From CAZMVY01 sp964617875 (GTDB lineage: Bacteria; Planctomycetota; Phycisphaerae; UBA1845; PWPN01), in contig CAZUAI010000001.1 of the NCBI GenBank assembly GCA_964617875.1, forward strand, positions 1 to 64,000: a stretch of 64,000 bases of DNA. Direction: 5' to 3'. Shown one piece after another: positions 1 through 8,197 of this stretch (positions within the stretch are counted from its first letter, which is position 1; each line of letters opens with the position of its first letter). Position numbers and translations under genes: made by a program. The notes beneath the pieces are model-generated. The model did not search any database, was not told the DNA's origin, and was given only the letters and a program-made list of their open reading frames with translations.

Positions 1-71
1 GAATCACCTACCCCAAGACGGCGCCGACCCAAAGCTGGTGAGAAATGCGGGTTAGGGGTGGAGGTGAGGGG

Positions 72-272
72 GTGACGGCGGAGGCAACGCCCGAAGGCGG
101 CAACGGCGATGCCCATGATGACGTGGAGTCCGAGCAGGCCATCATGTCATTCGCGGAGCCCGAGCCCGACCGTGAGCCCGGCAACGGCGACGGCTGGAGG
201 CCCAAGGGCATCCCGGCCGGTGTCTGGCAGAAGATGAAGGACGGCGGCGTCGTCAAGGGGGTGCGGCCATGA
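72..272 (+). CDS. Small acidic protein of the integrated element
   Basis: Encodes about 66 residues rich in Glu, Asp, Gly and Pro with a more basic C-terminal third (GVWQKMKDGG). I chose the GTG at 72 because a strong Shine-Dalgarno sequence (GGAGGTGAGG) sits just upstream; an in-frame ATG at 45 has none. The stop overlaps the start of the nuclease gene in an ATGA, so the two are probably translationally coupled. No family is recognised and no function is proposed. Confidence 0.55.
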   Translation: MTAEATPEGGNGDAHDDVESEQAIMSFAEPEPDREPGNGDGWRPKGIPAGVWQKMKDGGVVKGVRP

Positions 273-772
273 CGACGGCCCCATTGACCATCATTGTCGA
301 CACCCGCGAGCCCGACCCGGCCCCGTGGTCGTTCCCCGGCTGCGAGGTTGTCCGTCGATGCCTGCGGACCGGCGACTACAGCCTGCCCGGATGCGCCGAT
401 CCGCCGTTCGGTATCGCCATCGAGCGAAAGACCGGCCCGGACCTCGTGCGGTGCATGAGCTTCGACCGCGAGCGGTTCGAGCGCGAGCTTGTCAGGATGA
501 GTGAGTATCGATTCGCGGTCGTCGTCGTCGAATGCGAGTTGTCCGAGCTTCTGGACCCGGAGCGGTTCGGCGGGATGACCTCGGCGTCGAGGCTGGGCAG
601 CGTTCTGGCATGGCAGCAAAGGTATCCCACGGTGCATTGGCTCTTCTGTCCCGGTGCCCGGTGGGCCGAGCGGATCGCGCGACGGATTCTTGAACGGTAC
701 GTTGTCGAGCACGAGGCCGCAGGCGCGGAACTGGCGGCGGTCGGAGACGCGAAAGGGGGCCCCGATGCCTGA
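269..772 (+). CDS. ERCC4-type nuclease domain protein
   Basis: A 167-residue protein that is almost entirely an ERCC4 (XPF/Mus81) nuclease domain. The N-terminal VDTREPD, then IAIERKTGPDL, match the family core GDX(n)ERKX3D: the Asp of GDYSLPG and the ERKTGPD stretch would bind the metal in the active site. A later region (FAVVVVEC...W...P) fits the rest of the fold. There is no helicase or helix-hairpin-helix part, so this is the short stand-alone form common in phages and mobile elements, where it probably cuts branched or flapped DNA. It begins in an ATGA overlap with the upstream small gene and overlaps the next gene by 8 bases, so it lies in a compact operon. Domain call is firm; the biological role is inferred. 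Confidence 0.85.
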   Translation: MTTAPLTIIVDTREPDPAPWSFPGCEVVRRCLRTGDYSLPGCADPPFGIAIERKTGPDLVRCMSFDRERFERELVRMSEYRFAVVVVECELSELLDPERFGGMTSASRLGSVLAWQQRYPTVHWLFCPGARWAERIARRILERYVVEHEAAGAELAAVGDAKGGPDA

Positions 773-1058
773 CGGCGAATGGAGCGTCGCAAGCGTCTCC
801 TTCCGGCCGGAGCCGAACGGCCCGGACGTCAACGGCGTGGGCCCGGATGACCGAATGCTGGCTTTGCTGCGGATCGCGACCGATGTCTGCGGCTTGGTGC
901 CGACCGATCTGCACATCGGGCAAGGGCTGATGCCGCAGGGCGTGGTGCCGAGCGACCCGTGCGAGGGGTTCACGGCGGACGACGCCGCATACGTGGAGCG
1001 TAAGGTCGACGTCCGGCCGGAAACGAGTCGGCGTTGCTTTGGAGAGGATCAAGGATGA
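765..1058 (+). CDS. Hypothetical 97-residue protein of the element operon
   Basis: Start chosen at the ATG at 765, which overlaps the end of the ERCC4 gene by 8 bases; an upstream ATG at 654 in the same frame would lie deep inside that gene. The protein starts MPDGEWSVASVSF and contains a helical-looking middle (DDRMLALLRIATDVCGLVP). No domain is recognised. Overlaps on both sides with its neighbours (8 bases upstream, ATGA downstream) support translation as part of the same operon. Confidence 0.55.
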   Translation: MPDGEWSVASVSFRPEPNGPDVNGVGPDDRMLALLRIATDVCGLVPTDLHIGQGLMPQGVVPSDPCEGFTADDAAYVERKVDVRPETSRRCFGEDQG

Positions 1059-1297
1059 CGGCGGAGAGCAGAGGCATGGACGTTAGCGACGTGCGGAACG
1101 ATGACCCGCTGATGACGGCGGCGCAAGCGTGCCGCTACTGCGGGCTGCCGTGCGGGCAATCCGGGGCGAGCATCCGGCGGCTGTGCCGACTCGGGGCGCT
1201 CGCCCACGTTCGGCTTGCTGGCAAGGTGCTGGTCCGCAAGAGCGAGCTTGACCGACTCATTCAGGCGCACACGCGACCCGCGAGGGGCACGGCATGA
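1055..1297 (+). CDS. Helix-turn-helix (excisionase-like) DNA-binding protein
   Basis: An 80-residue protein whose residues 20-75 fit the MerR-like helix-turn-helix of excisionases: LMTAAQACRYCGLP, a second helix SIRRLCRLGALAHVR, a wing (LAGKVLVRKSEL) and a final helix (DRLIQAH). Excisionases of this size bend att-site DNA and steer integrases towards excision, or act as small regulators. The ATG at 1055 overlaps the previous stop as ATGA and has a GGAGAGG ribosome site; an earlier ATG at 1034 would extend into the upstream gene. Its location on an integrase-bearing element makes an excision or regulatory role plausible, but the integrase is 1.2 kb away. Confidence 0.65.
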   Translation: MTAESRGMDVSDVRNDDPLMTAAQACRYCGLPCGQSGASIRRLCRLGALAHVRLAGKVLVRKSELDRLIQAHTRPARGTA

Positions 1298-1683
1298 AAG
1301 CGACCGCACCCCATGCACCGACTCGACCCGTAGAACGCGGCAGCGAGGCCGGGAAGGCCCTTCCCGGGCGCACTGTGGGGCGCGCCCCAGAGGGCCGAAG
1401 CCGGGGGCGGCGTCGGGACCGTGACGGCGGGGCACCGGATCTGCCGTCCGTTCGCGATCAGCCTTGCGACGCTTGCGACGGCGACGCGCGGCCCCGGCCA
1501 AGGCCGGTTACGTGGCGGCTACGCATCGAGGCAATGGTCGGCCGGGGAGCGGCACGGTCGCGCCGCAAGAAAGTCGCAAGACTGTCGGAAGCTCCGCGAG
1601 CAGATTCTTCGAGAAAAACGGCGGATTCACTTGGCAACCCGAGAAAGCGCGGGTATATACACGGGTGGCAGGAAGCACAGTAA
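1294..1683 (+). CDS. Possible Arg-rich protein, doubtful gene
   Basis: An open frame of 129 residues whose ATG overlaps the previous stop (ATGA), which is the only real support for it. The predicted protein is low in complexity, rich in Arg, Ala, Pro and Gly and has no recognisable domain. The frame contains a perfect 9-bp inverted repeat with a 1-base loop (1349-1367). Long frames are open in other phases over the same DNA, so this may be GC-driven noise. Confidence 0.3.
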   Translation: MKATAPHAPTRPVERGSEAGKALPGRTVGRAPEGRSRGRRRDRDGGAPDLPSVRDQPCDACDGDARPRPRPVTWRLRIEAMVGRGAARSRRKKVARLSEAPRADSSRKTADSLGNPRKRGYIHGWQEAQ

Positions 1684-1974
1684 CCAACGGACGAGTCGCG
1701 ATGGACGCTCGTTGGCCGTACAGGCCCCGGCGATGGTCTGTCCGGCCCCGGGCGGACGATCGGGCGAAGCCAGCAAGCCCGAAGTCGACGGGCTTGTCGG
1801 GAGAGTCCGCGCGCTGTCGGGAGCGGCTCTCGGACGGCCCGGCGGAGGTCTGGTAAGTGGCTCGGGATCGGGTGCAGGTGAACGGCACGTTGCGACAGAC
1901 CTCGGAGCGACGATCCGGTGCGGAGGTTGACGTCGGCACCGGCCGGGGGCGTTACGTGATGATCACGCAGGGGG

Positions 1975-2003
1975 TTGACGTTTGCGGGCGGGCGTGGTAC
2001 GGT
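1975..2003 (+). promoter_or_regulatory. Predicted sigma-70 promoter for the integrase operon
   Basis: TTGACG at 1975-1980 and TACGGT at 1998-2003 are separated by 17 bases. Transcription would start near 2010 and run through the inverted repeat into the small gene and the integrase. The -10 is imperfect; the prediction is by eye. Confidence 0.4.
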
Positions 2004-2010
2004 GGTTGTC

Positions 2011-2113
2011 GCTTACTCATTCTTTGGCAATCGAATAGACAACAACGAGCCGACTTCGGCGGGCGGCGGGATCGGTGACGACCCGCGACCCTCCTTCCAA
2101 GGAGTGAGTAAGC
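2011..2113 (+). repeat. 17-bp imperfect inverted repeat in the integrase leader
   Basis: GCTTACTCATTCTTTGG at 2011-2027 pairs with CCAAGGAGTGAGTAAGC at 2097-2113 at 15 of 17 positions, leaving a 69-base loop. A further 9-bp complementarity (GGCGGGCGT at 1987-1995 with ACGCCCGCC at 2114-2122) extends the structure outwards across a bulge. It could form a large stem in the leader RNA or be a pair of protein-binding sites on DNA. Confidence 0.5.
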
Positions 2114-2159
2114 ACGCCCGCCGGAGTCTGCGCGCCCACGGGGCGCCGAAAGGTGCAGC

Positions 2160-2501
2160 ATGTCGAGTGAGTGCATGGGCCGAACTGCCGTCGGCCCGGT
2201 CAAGCTGGTGAGCTTCGTGCAGATGCCGGGCTCGCCGGGAACCCTCGTCGGCGTGAGCAGGGACGCAGACGGGGGAGCGGACGCGGTGATGCGATCGGTT
2301 GTCGAGGGCCGACTGCTCCACACGGAGCGCGAGGCAAAGCGTCGTCTGCTCAAGCTCGTCGGGCTTCAGGAGAGATCCTGGGGGAAGGGCGGACGGGGCT
2401 GGGCGACTACGACGGTCGCCATGTTAGAGGCCGAGCTTGCCCTGCTGGACGTCGAGCACGACCTATTGAGCGCTTTGCTCACCGAAGGGGGTGCGGCATG
2501 A
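2160..2501 (+). CDS. Hypothetical 113-residue protein upstream of integrase
   Basis: A ribosome site (AAAGGTG) lies just before the ATG, and the stop overlaps the integrase start as ATGA. The second half is strongly helical and charged (EREAKRRLLKLVGLQERSW, then LEAELALLDVEHDLLSALL), which looks like a genuine protein rather than a shadow frame. No family is recognised. Coupling to the integrase suggests a recombination partner or control protein, but nothing in the sequence shows which. Confidence 0.6.
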   Translation: MSSECMGRTAVGPVKLVSFVQMPGSPGTLVGVSRDADGGADAVMRSVVEGRLLHTEREAKRRLLKLVGLQERSWGKGGRGWATTTVAMLEAELALLDVEHDLLSALLTEGGAA

Positions 2502-3961
2502 GTAGACCAACGCACAAGGTCGTCAAGCGGAGGATCGGCGGAAAGAAGGTCTGTTCCAAGTGCAAGACCTCGCACCCGGAGGTCGTGCGGGACGCGGCTG
2601 GGAAGTCGTTTCGCCCGAAGACCTGTGAGAAGTGCGGGGCGGATCTTCCGACGAAGTTGAGCTTCGGCAAGCGGTCGGAGGCGACATACTACGTCGAGAC
2701 ATTCGACCCGGGGAGCGGCAAGACAACGAGCAAGTCCTACCCGTCGAAGGAGCAGGCGGAGCAGGCCGTCCGCGACCTAGAGCAGAACTATTCCCCGGAC
2801 GAGACCCAGCGGGCAATGATCGAGAAGGCGGTGGGCTTGATTCGGGCCATGCCGCACGGGCTCGATATCGACACGCTGACCGATCGGCTCATTGCCCAGC
2901 TCGGCGGCGACCCCGTGCCACGGAGCCTTCGGCCCATCCCGATCGACGAGGCCATCAACGCCATCGTCGCGGAGATGAAGAGGAGGGACGGCGTGAGCGA
3001 TCTGCATTGCGATGACGTCCGCCGGGTCGTCAATGCCTTCGTGGCGATCACCGGCATCGGCTCGTTGGCGGAAGCTACCCACGAGCACGTCAAGACGTTT
3101 GCGATGAAGCTTGCGGAAGGCGGCTGGATTCGCGACGGGAAGGCTGCCAGGACGATCGGATCGTACTCCCGCAAGCGGTATTTGGCCGTGCTCCGGGCCT
3201 TCGCGGTCCGGGCGGCTGATAACCACTGGATGAGCCCGCGACTCACGGACAACAGCAAGGCGGCTCGCAAGCTCTGGCGGCAGGCGACCGGCCCGGTCAA
3301 CAACGAGTATCTGGCCGATGCCGACTTTGAGAAGATCCTCGACGCGGCGGGCCACGACAGATGGCTGCGTGCCTTACTCCTGCTCGGGCTGAATACCGGG
3401 GCGAGGCTGGCCGACGTGCTGCGGCTGACGTGGCGCGATGTCGATTGGGACGCTGCGACGGTCACGGTCGCGAATAGCAAGGGCAACGCTCATGCTGCCG
3501 TGAAGAAATCGCCCGTCATCCCGTTGCACCCGGTCGTGCTCGACGTGCTCCGCGACATCTACCACAATCCCGTCATCCGCTTCCAGCGGCACGCCCGCCC
3601 GGTCGATCGCGTGGTGCGGGCCGGGCCGGACGGGACACCGGCAGCAGACGAGAACATACTTCCCATTCGCGGGTTCTCGTCGGCGAGGGCGGAGGTAAGC
3701 AAGTGGGTCTCGGAACTGGTCGTCAAGGCGGGGCTCGTGGACGCGAACAAGAAGCCCAGATTCTCGTTCCACTCGCTCCGGGGCAAGGCGGCGACCGACC
3801 TGAGCCGGGCCGGGGCGAGCTTGAAGGACGTTATGAGCTTGACCGGCCACGCGACGGCGACGGTCACACTGAAGCACTACGTGGCGGAGGCCGACACCGA
3901 CCGGCTGCGGGCTCTGGTCGGCGGGATGGCCGGACTGCGGCTGACAAAGGAGTCGGCGTGA
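2498..3961 (+). CDS. Tyrosine integrase with N-terminal zinc ribbon
   Basis: A 487-residue site-specific recombinase. Residues 19-46 carry CxxC-x20-CxxC, a zinc-ribbon-like head. The central part (about 160-280) is the core-binding SAM-like domain. The catalytic domain (about 285-475) has the Arg box (NTGARLADVLRL), a Lys (NSKGNAH), the HxxR box (FHSLRGKAA), the later His (LTGHATATVT) and the nucleophile Tyr at about 461 (LKHYVAEAD), so the active site is complete. I start at the ATG at 2498, which overlaps the previous stop as ATGA; a longer open frame upstream belongs to noise. It reads towards the 3' end of a tRNA-Asp gene 115 bases away, so it is very likely the integrase that put this element into that tRNA. 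Confidence 0.9.
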   Translation: MSRPTHKVVKRRIGGKKVCSKCKTSHPEVVRDAAGKSFRPKTCEKCGADLPTKLSFGKRSEATYYVETFDPGSGKTTSKSYPSKEQAEQAVRDLEQNYSPDETQRAMIEKAVGLIRAMPHGLDIDTLTDRLIAQLGGDPVPRSLRPIPIDEAINAIVAEMKRRDGVSDLHCDDVRRVVNAFVAITGIGSLAEATHEHVKTFAMKLAEGGWIRDGKAARTIGSYSRKRYLAVLRAFAVRAADNHWMSPRLTDNSKAARKLWRQATGPVNNEYLADADFEKILDAAGHDRWLRALLLLGLNTGARLADVLRLTWRDVDWDAATVTVANSKGNAHAAVKKSPVIPLHPVVLDVLRDIYHNPVIRFQRHARPVDRVVRAGPDGTPAADENILPIRGFSSARAEVSKWVSELVVKAGLVDANKKPRFSFHSLRGKAATDLSRAGASLKDVMSLTGHATATVTLKHYVAEADTDRLRALVGGMAGLRLTKESA

Positions 3962-4023
3962 TGTCGCGTAACGGGGAGCGTAGCGCTCTGTCACTTCAGC
4001 AATTCCGGCCACACCCAGCGCAG

Positions 4024-4060
4024 AAAAAGCCCCGCGAAGGATTGCAACTCCTTGCGGGGC
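4024..4060 (-). terminator. Rho-independent terminator after tRNA-Asp
   Basis: Read on the minus strand, a stem of GCCCCGC-AAGGA pairing with TCCTT-(C)-GCGGGGC, with one bulged base and a 7-base loop, is followed directly by TTTTT (4024-4028). It lies 17 bases past the tRNA 3' end. On the plus strand the same hairpin is followed by a T-rich stretch, so it may also stop integrase transcription. Confidence 0.85.
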
Positions 4061-4076
4061 TGTTGTTTACAAAACG

Positions 4077-4151
<75 letters not shown>

Positions 4152-4201
4152 GAGTGCGAACATTACACTCGACCTCGCGTATGAGGTTGTCAAGACAGGT
4201 C

Positions 4202-4229
4202 AGTATAGCCGAACGCCCGGGGGTGTCAA
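4202..4229 (-). promoter_or_regulatory. Sigma-70 promoter of tRNA-Asp
   Basis: On the minus strand TTGACA (4229-4224) and TATACT (4207-4202) are spaced by 16 bases, about 50 bases before the tRNA. Both hexamers are close to consensus, making it the strongest promoter seen in the window. A second TTGACA (4193-4188) nearer the tRNA has no well-placed -10. Confidence 0.75.
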
Positions 4230-4277
4230 GCACGCCTCTGCCCCAGGGCGCATGGCGGCATGGCCGTATGTGCGGAA

Positions 4278-4374
4278 GGGGTCAGGAACGTTCGCCGGAC
4301 AGGCAGAACACCGTGTTCACGGGAAGTGGACGCCCGGACGCGTCCAGCCCGGAGCCAGAAAGGTTCCTGACCCC
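4278..4374. repeat. 12-bp inverted repeat (GGGGTCAGGAAC)
   Basis: GGGGTCAGGAAC at 4278-4289 is perfectly complemented by GTTCCTGACCCC at 4363-4374, with 73 bases between. It lies in the gap between the tRNA promoter and the xerD stop. It resembles intergenic palindromic repeats and may be one of a dispersed family, which cannot be judged from a single window. Confidence 0.55.
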
Positions 4375-4448
4375 CTGCCTGCGTGCAGGAACCGCCACCC
4401 CCTCTGCCCCGGTGTTACCGTATCTCGCGGGTTCCCCGAGCAACGGGC

Positions 4449-5387
4449 TTACGGCCGCGGATGACAACGGCGGTGTACTTCCTTGAGCCGGTCGCGATCG
4501 ACGTGCGTGTAGATCTGCGTGGTGCTCACGTCTGCGTGGCCGAGCAGTTCCTGAACGATCCGCAGGTCGGCCCCCCCTTGCAGCAGGTGCGTCGCGAAGC
4601 AGTGCCGCAGGGTGTGCGGCGAGACCTTGTTCGGCAGCCCCATCCGCCGTGCGTACTTGACCACCAGCCGCCAGACGTTCGTCCGTTCCATCGGCCGGCC
4701 CGTCCGCGAGAGGAACAGGGCCTGCGAGTGATATCGGTCCTGCCTCGGCCGCGCCGTGTCCAGGTACTCCCGCACGCACTCGATCGCCGTACGCCCGATC
4801 GGGACAATCCGCTCCTTGCTGCCCTTGCCGAAACACCGGAGGTAGCCCACGTCCAGCCGCACGTTCGGCAGCACGAGCGAACACAGCTCGCTGACCCGCA
4901 GGCCGCAAGCGTAGAACAACTCGAGAATGGCCCGGTCGCGGACGGCGTACGGATCTTCCTCGTTCGGCGTGTTCAGGAGAGCATCGACCTGCTGAATATG
5001 CAGCACCCGCGGGATCAGCTTCCACTTCTTCGGCGACTCGATCAGGGCGGCCAGATCCTGCCGCATCCGCCCGGTCGCGTACAGGTGTCGCAGGAAGATC
5101 TTGACCGCCACCAGATTGCGCGCGACCGAGGCGATGGCCAGCCCGTCGTCCTTGCGCCGGATGAGGAACTTCTGGATGTCGGTCGGGGCGAGCGTCTCAG
5201 GGCCCAGCCCGCGCTCCGCGGCGAACCGGTCGAACACCTCGAGGTCGTGCCGATACGCCTTCAGCGTGTTATCCGCCAGCCCCGCCTCCACGAAGAGGTA
5301 GCCAAGAAACTGTTCGATGAAACGGCCGAAGGGCGACCCGCTCCCCTCGCGCCGGTCAGACGGCAACGGCAACGGATTCGATGACAT
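4449..5387 (-). CDS. xerD: Tyrosine recombinase XerD-like
   Basis: A 312-residue recombinase of the Xer type, the usual length for XerC/XerD, which resolve chromosome dimers at dif during division together with FtsK. The N-terminal core-binding domain covers about residues 20-110. The catalytic domain shows the Arg (YACGLRVSELCSL), Lys (GKGSKERIVPIG), HTLRHCFATHLL box, LLGHADVSTTQIYTH and the Tyr in that last motif. Start is the ATG at 5387; upstream in-frame codons lie within the small cysteine-rich gene. It ends before the tRNA promoter. Similarity to XerD rather than XerC is a judgement from the overall pattern. It is distinct in sequence from the element integrase to its left, so I take it to be the host enzyme. 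Confidence 0.88.
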   Translation of the reverse strand: MSSNPLPLPSDRREGSGSPFGRFIEQFLGYLFVEAGLADNTLKAYRHDLEVFDRFAAERGLGPETLAPTDIQKFLIRRKDDGLAIASVARNLVAVKIFLRHLYATGRMRQDLAALIESPKKWKLIPRVLHIQQVDALLNTPNEEDPYAVRDRAILELFYACGLRVSELCSLVLPNVRLDVGYLRCFGKGSKERIVPIGRTAIECVREYLDTARPRQDRYHSQALFLSRTGRPMERTNVWRLVVKYARRMGLPNKVSPHTLRHCFATHLLQGGADLRIVQELLGHADVSTTQIYTHVDRDRLKEVHRRCHPRP

Positions 5388-5556
5388 GGCAACGGCGATC
5401 TTCCAGATGAATCCGGCGATGCATGGGGCACAACCAGGGCTGACCAAAGCAGTACTGGAAAGTCTCTCGCAGGTTCAGCAGGGTCAACCGATCACTGCAT
5501 CGCTCGTCGCCCCGGTCGATATAGGGGCAGACCGTCGCGTTGGCCTGGAAATCCAC
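5356..5556 (-). CDS. Small cysteine-rich protein overlapping xerD
   Basis: A 66-residue protein with a GTG start whose last 32 bases overlap the start of xerD. Cysteines stand at 10, 20, 36, 43 and 56 in the pattern CPY-x7-C...C-x6-CP (VCPYIDRGDERC, then LNLRETFQYCF, then CPMH). Such spaced cysteines suggest a metal or iron-sulfur ligand set. The composition (Tyr, Phe, Cys) is unlike shadow frames in this GC-rich DNA. It is probably co-transcribed with xerD. I recognise the look of a small conserved Cys-rich protein but cannot give it a function. Confidence 0.55.
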   Translation of the reverse strand: MDFQANATVCPYIDRGDERCSDRLTLLNLRETFQYCFGQPWLCPMHRRIHLEDRRCHVIESVAVAV

Positions 5557-5721
5557 GACATAAGCCCTCGCTCAGCGGAATAACGCTGCGGACCGCACGG
5601 TGCTACCCGCAAGTGGGTTATCGGCGTTGCGGCGCCGGCTGCTTGAAGGCAAATGCCGCGTGGCAGTGCTGGCAATGCGGGCCGAGCGAAACGCGGCACG
5701 TTTTGAGTGGCGAGCGGCTGG

Positions 5722-8193
5722 CTAACGCACGTCGACATTGGCGAGCAGCAGGCCGGGCCGGGCTGCATTCGCTGCCGGGCAATCCGGCAGGAGCCATCCC
5801 TTGTCTGGGTCCCACAAGACAAGCATGACCGGACAGCTGCCCGGGCGAGCCTCGCGCGGAATCGTGAAACTGTAACTCTCGGCAATGACCTCGCCGGGGC
5901 GCCATTCGTGCAGGGGATACGTGCCGGAACAGGCACGCGATTTGTGCAGAATCCGCTGGGCCAGGGGGACCTTGTCGTAGTCCTGCGGCAATGCCGGGTT
6001 CGCCCACAACTCGAACGATACGTCACCATAGCCGTGCTGCGGATTCGTCAGCGTCCAGTATCGCGTGATCACGAACCGCTCGCCGCGCCGAACCGCGCGA
6101 TCCGGGATATCATAACCCAGCAACCGGACCGCGCCGCCGAACGTCACATGGGATGGCGAAGCAATGTCAATGTTGCCAGCCGTGACGCCCAGTCCGGCAG
6201 CCTGATCCTTGCGAACAAGCACATGCCGGAGCTGTCGGGACGCCGGATCGATGATCGACGTCACTACGCGTATGGCGGAGCCGTCGGGCGTGTGCAGGTA
6301 CTCGTCCAGTCGGTCTTCCGGAACGACACGGAAACGCCCCAGCACGTCCGCGGCGAATTGGACCTGGGAGAAACGATCGCACGGGGCCTCGCATGGTTCG
6401 AGCACGTCCGCATGCTGGCCTTCGGGCAGGATACGCCATACACCATAGCTGAGGTCATTCGCCATCGGCCACCAGCGGAGGATCTGCATGTCTGAAAGGT
6501 CCAGACTCCAGTACGCACCGCTGCGCCATGCGGCGGCCGACGCGTAGTCCGAAAAGAACCGGGCATCACGTCGCCGCACGTATTGCGGGATGCGTCCCGG
6601 CTTGAGATACGTCTCGAAATACGTCCTGTCGTTCATCAGGCCATCGAGGTTGATGACCTGCTGGTGTGACGCGAAGTAGCTCACCATGCCCGCGCTGAAC
6701 GAACCGATCCGGCTGCCTGCCGGCAGGTGTTGATTCATCCACCGCCCGGCCCGGTAGAAGGCGCATACGGGTGCGAGATCATTCGCCGTCGCCCAGACGG
6801 GGCTGCTGCCGATCGCCAGCATGAACACCACGGCCGCGCACGCCAGACCACCGCCCGAGCCCGGCCCGGTTCGTGCCGCCGAGCCGGTAATACCGAAGCG
6901 CCGCAAGCGACTGATCCATCGGCCAAGCGCCACGACGCAGACGCCGTAAAGCACCCACAGCCCGATGATCTCCGGCGCGAAATACCACGATCCATAGTCG
7001 GTAAAACGCGAGAGCGTGATCGCATAGGTTCCCAGGTGCAGGATCGAGAACAGTACCAGGCCGGCTACGTACCAGTGCCACGGTCGCGGCCGTTTCAGTG
7101 CACCGCGATTCGCGAAGGCGCCCGCCGCGGCGAGTATTGCACCTGCGCCGAGCACCAACAGCAGCAGGTTGCGGAACACGCACATCGCCCCCGTCACGCC
7201 GCAGGCCGCCCAGGCCGCATGCTCCACGTTCTGCAATACCGGTGCGCTCGTGATGCGCCAGAGAAGCTTCAGGTGATAAAGCACCGAACCGAGCGCCCCC
7301 CCATGCAAAGCGCCGAACGCCGCCTGATAATGCAGCTTCACCGGCCCACTGATCGGAAGGGCCATGCCAAAGTAGCGGTGGCTGAAGAGCAGCATCCCGC
7401 CGACGAGCACCGTGCCCGGCAGCGCGAGCCAGAACGCGCCGCGCGGATTCCAGCGGCCCGCGTCGGCACTGCCCGGCCGAACCAGCCCCAGCAGGACCAG
7501 GACCCAGACGATCAACGCCAGCAGGCCGCTATCGACCCGCGTCAGCGTCACCAGGGCCAGCAGCAGCCCCAGAACCAGATAGAAGCGGGGCCGGTCGTGC
7601 CGTACACCGGCCTCCGACGCCGGGTGCAAGCAGCGAGCGCCGACCCACATCAGCAGCACGCAGCAAAACGCGTGCAGGCCGTTCTCCATGCCCTGGTACG
7701 CGAGCCGGTCGCGGAACCCGGTCAGCAGAAAGCCCGTGGTCGTGAGCAACGCCAGCCACGGATCAAAACGCCGCAGGATCCGATACAGCACCGCACCCGC
7801 CCCAATCCACAGCAATCCGGAGAGCAATACCAGGGCGTGCGGCACCGCATCGCCGGGCCGGAGAACCGCGCAAAGCCCGATCGTGATCAGCGCCCACAGC
7901 GGCTGAACGCCATTCGTACGCGTCTCGCCGTCGAGGCTATAGCCCCTGCCCGCCAGCAGGTTTCGGGCCGGCACCACATAATAGAACGCGTCATCGACCA
8001 TGATGTTCAGCGCAAGCCGCTCCGTAGGGATCGCCGCGATGCGCAACGTGCCGGCCAGAGCCAGACCGAACGCTCCCAGAAGAAGCAGGGTGCGCAACAC
8101 GCTGCGGCCCGCCGTTCCCGGGGCCGATGGCGCATCGGATGCCGCCAGCATGTGCGTCGAACCGTTGCCTGCCGGGTTTGGAGCGGGTGCCAT
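5722..8193 (-). CDS. Membrane glycosyltransferase-like protein (GT39/ArnT type)
   Basis: An 823-residue multi-spanning protein. After the first transmembrane helix (about residues 27-47) comes VDDAFYYVVPARNLLAG followed by TNGVQPLWALI, the acidic first-loop motif and NG-x-QPLW of lipid-linked-sugar transferases of the PMT/ArnT (GT-C) superfamily. About ten to twelve hydrophobic segments follow up to about residue 460; the last 350 residues are soluble and probably outside the membrane. The start at the ATG at 8193 lies 4 bases after the stop of the giant glycosyltransferase gene, so it closes that operon. It may add a sugar from a polyprenyl carrier to the glycan or to another acceptor at the membrane; the substrate is unknown. 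Confidence 0.75.
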   Translation of the reverse strand: MAPAPNPAGNGSTHMLAASDAPSAPGTAGRSVLRTLLLLGAFGLALAGTLRIAAIPTERLALNIMVDDAFYYVVPARNLLAGRGYSLDGETRTNGVQPLWALITIGLCAVLRPGDAVPHALVLLSGLLWIGAGAVLYRILRRFDPWLALLTTTGFLLTGFRDRLAYQGMENGLHAFCCVLLMWVGARCLHPASEAGVRHDRPRFYLVLGLLLALVTLTRVDSGLLALIVWVLVLLGLVRPGSADAGRWNPRGAFWLALPGTVLVGGMLLFSHRYFGMALPISGPVKLHYQAAFGALHGGALGSVLYHLKLLWRITSAPVLQNVEHAAWAACGVTGAMCVFRNLLLLVLGAGAILAAAGAFANRGALKRPRPWHWYVAGLVLFSILHLGTYAITLSRFTDYGSWYFAPEIIGLWVLYGVCVVALGRWISRLRRFGITGSAARTGPGSGGGLACAAVVFMLAIGSSPVWATANDLAPVCAFYRAGRWMNQHLPAGSRIGSFSAGMVSYFASHQQVINLDGLMNDRTYFETYLKPGRIPQYVRRRDARFFSDYASAAAWRSGAYWSLDLSDMQILRWWPMANDLSYGVWRILPEGQHADVLEPCEAPCDRFSQVQFAADVLGRFRVVPEDRLDEYLHTPDGSAIRVVTSIIDPASRQLRHVLVRKDQAAGLGVTAGNIDIASPSHVTFGGAVRLLGYDIPDRAVRRGERFVITRYWTLTNPQHGYGDVSFELWANPALPQDYDKVPLAQRILHKSRACSGTYPLHEWRPGEVIAESYSFTIPREARPGSCPVMLVLWDPDKGWLLPDCPAANAARPGLLLANVDVR

Positions 8194-8197
8194 ATTC

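Larger units (their letters stand above)
1684..2159. other. 476-base non-coding region of the element
   Basis: No convincing gene is seen between the doubtful Arg-rich frame and the small gene at 2160. The region holds a sigma-70-like promoter near 1975-2003 followed by a long inverted repeat (2011-2113), annotated separately. Several frames remain open by GC bias but lack ribosome sites. It may be a leader, a small RNA or part of the attachment region. Confidence 0.5.

Noticed and set aside
2171..2497. N-terminal extension of the integrase frame
   Set aside because: It overlaps the 113-residue gene in another phase, has no ribosome site, and the integrase has a coupled ATGA start at 2498.
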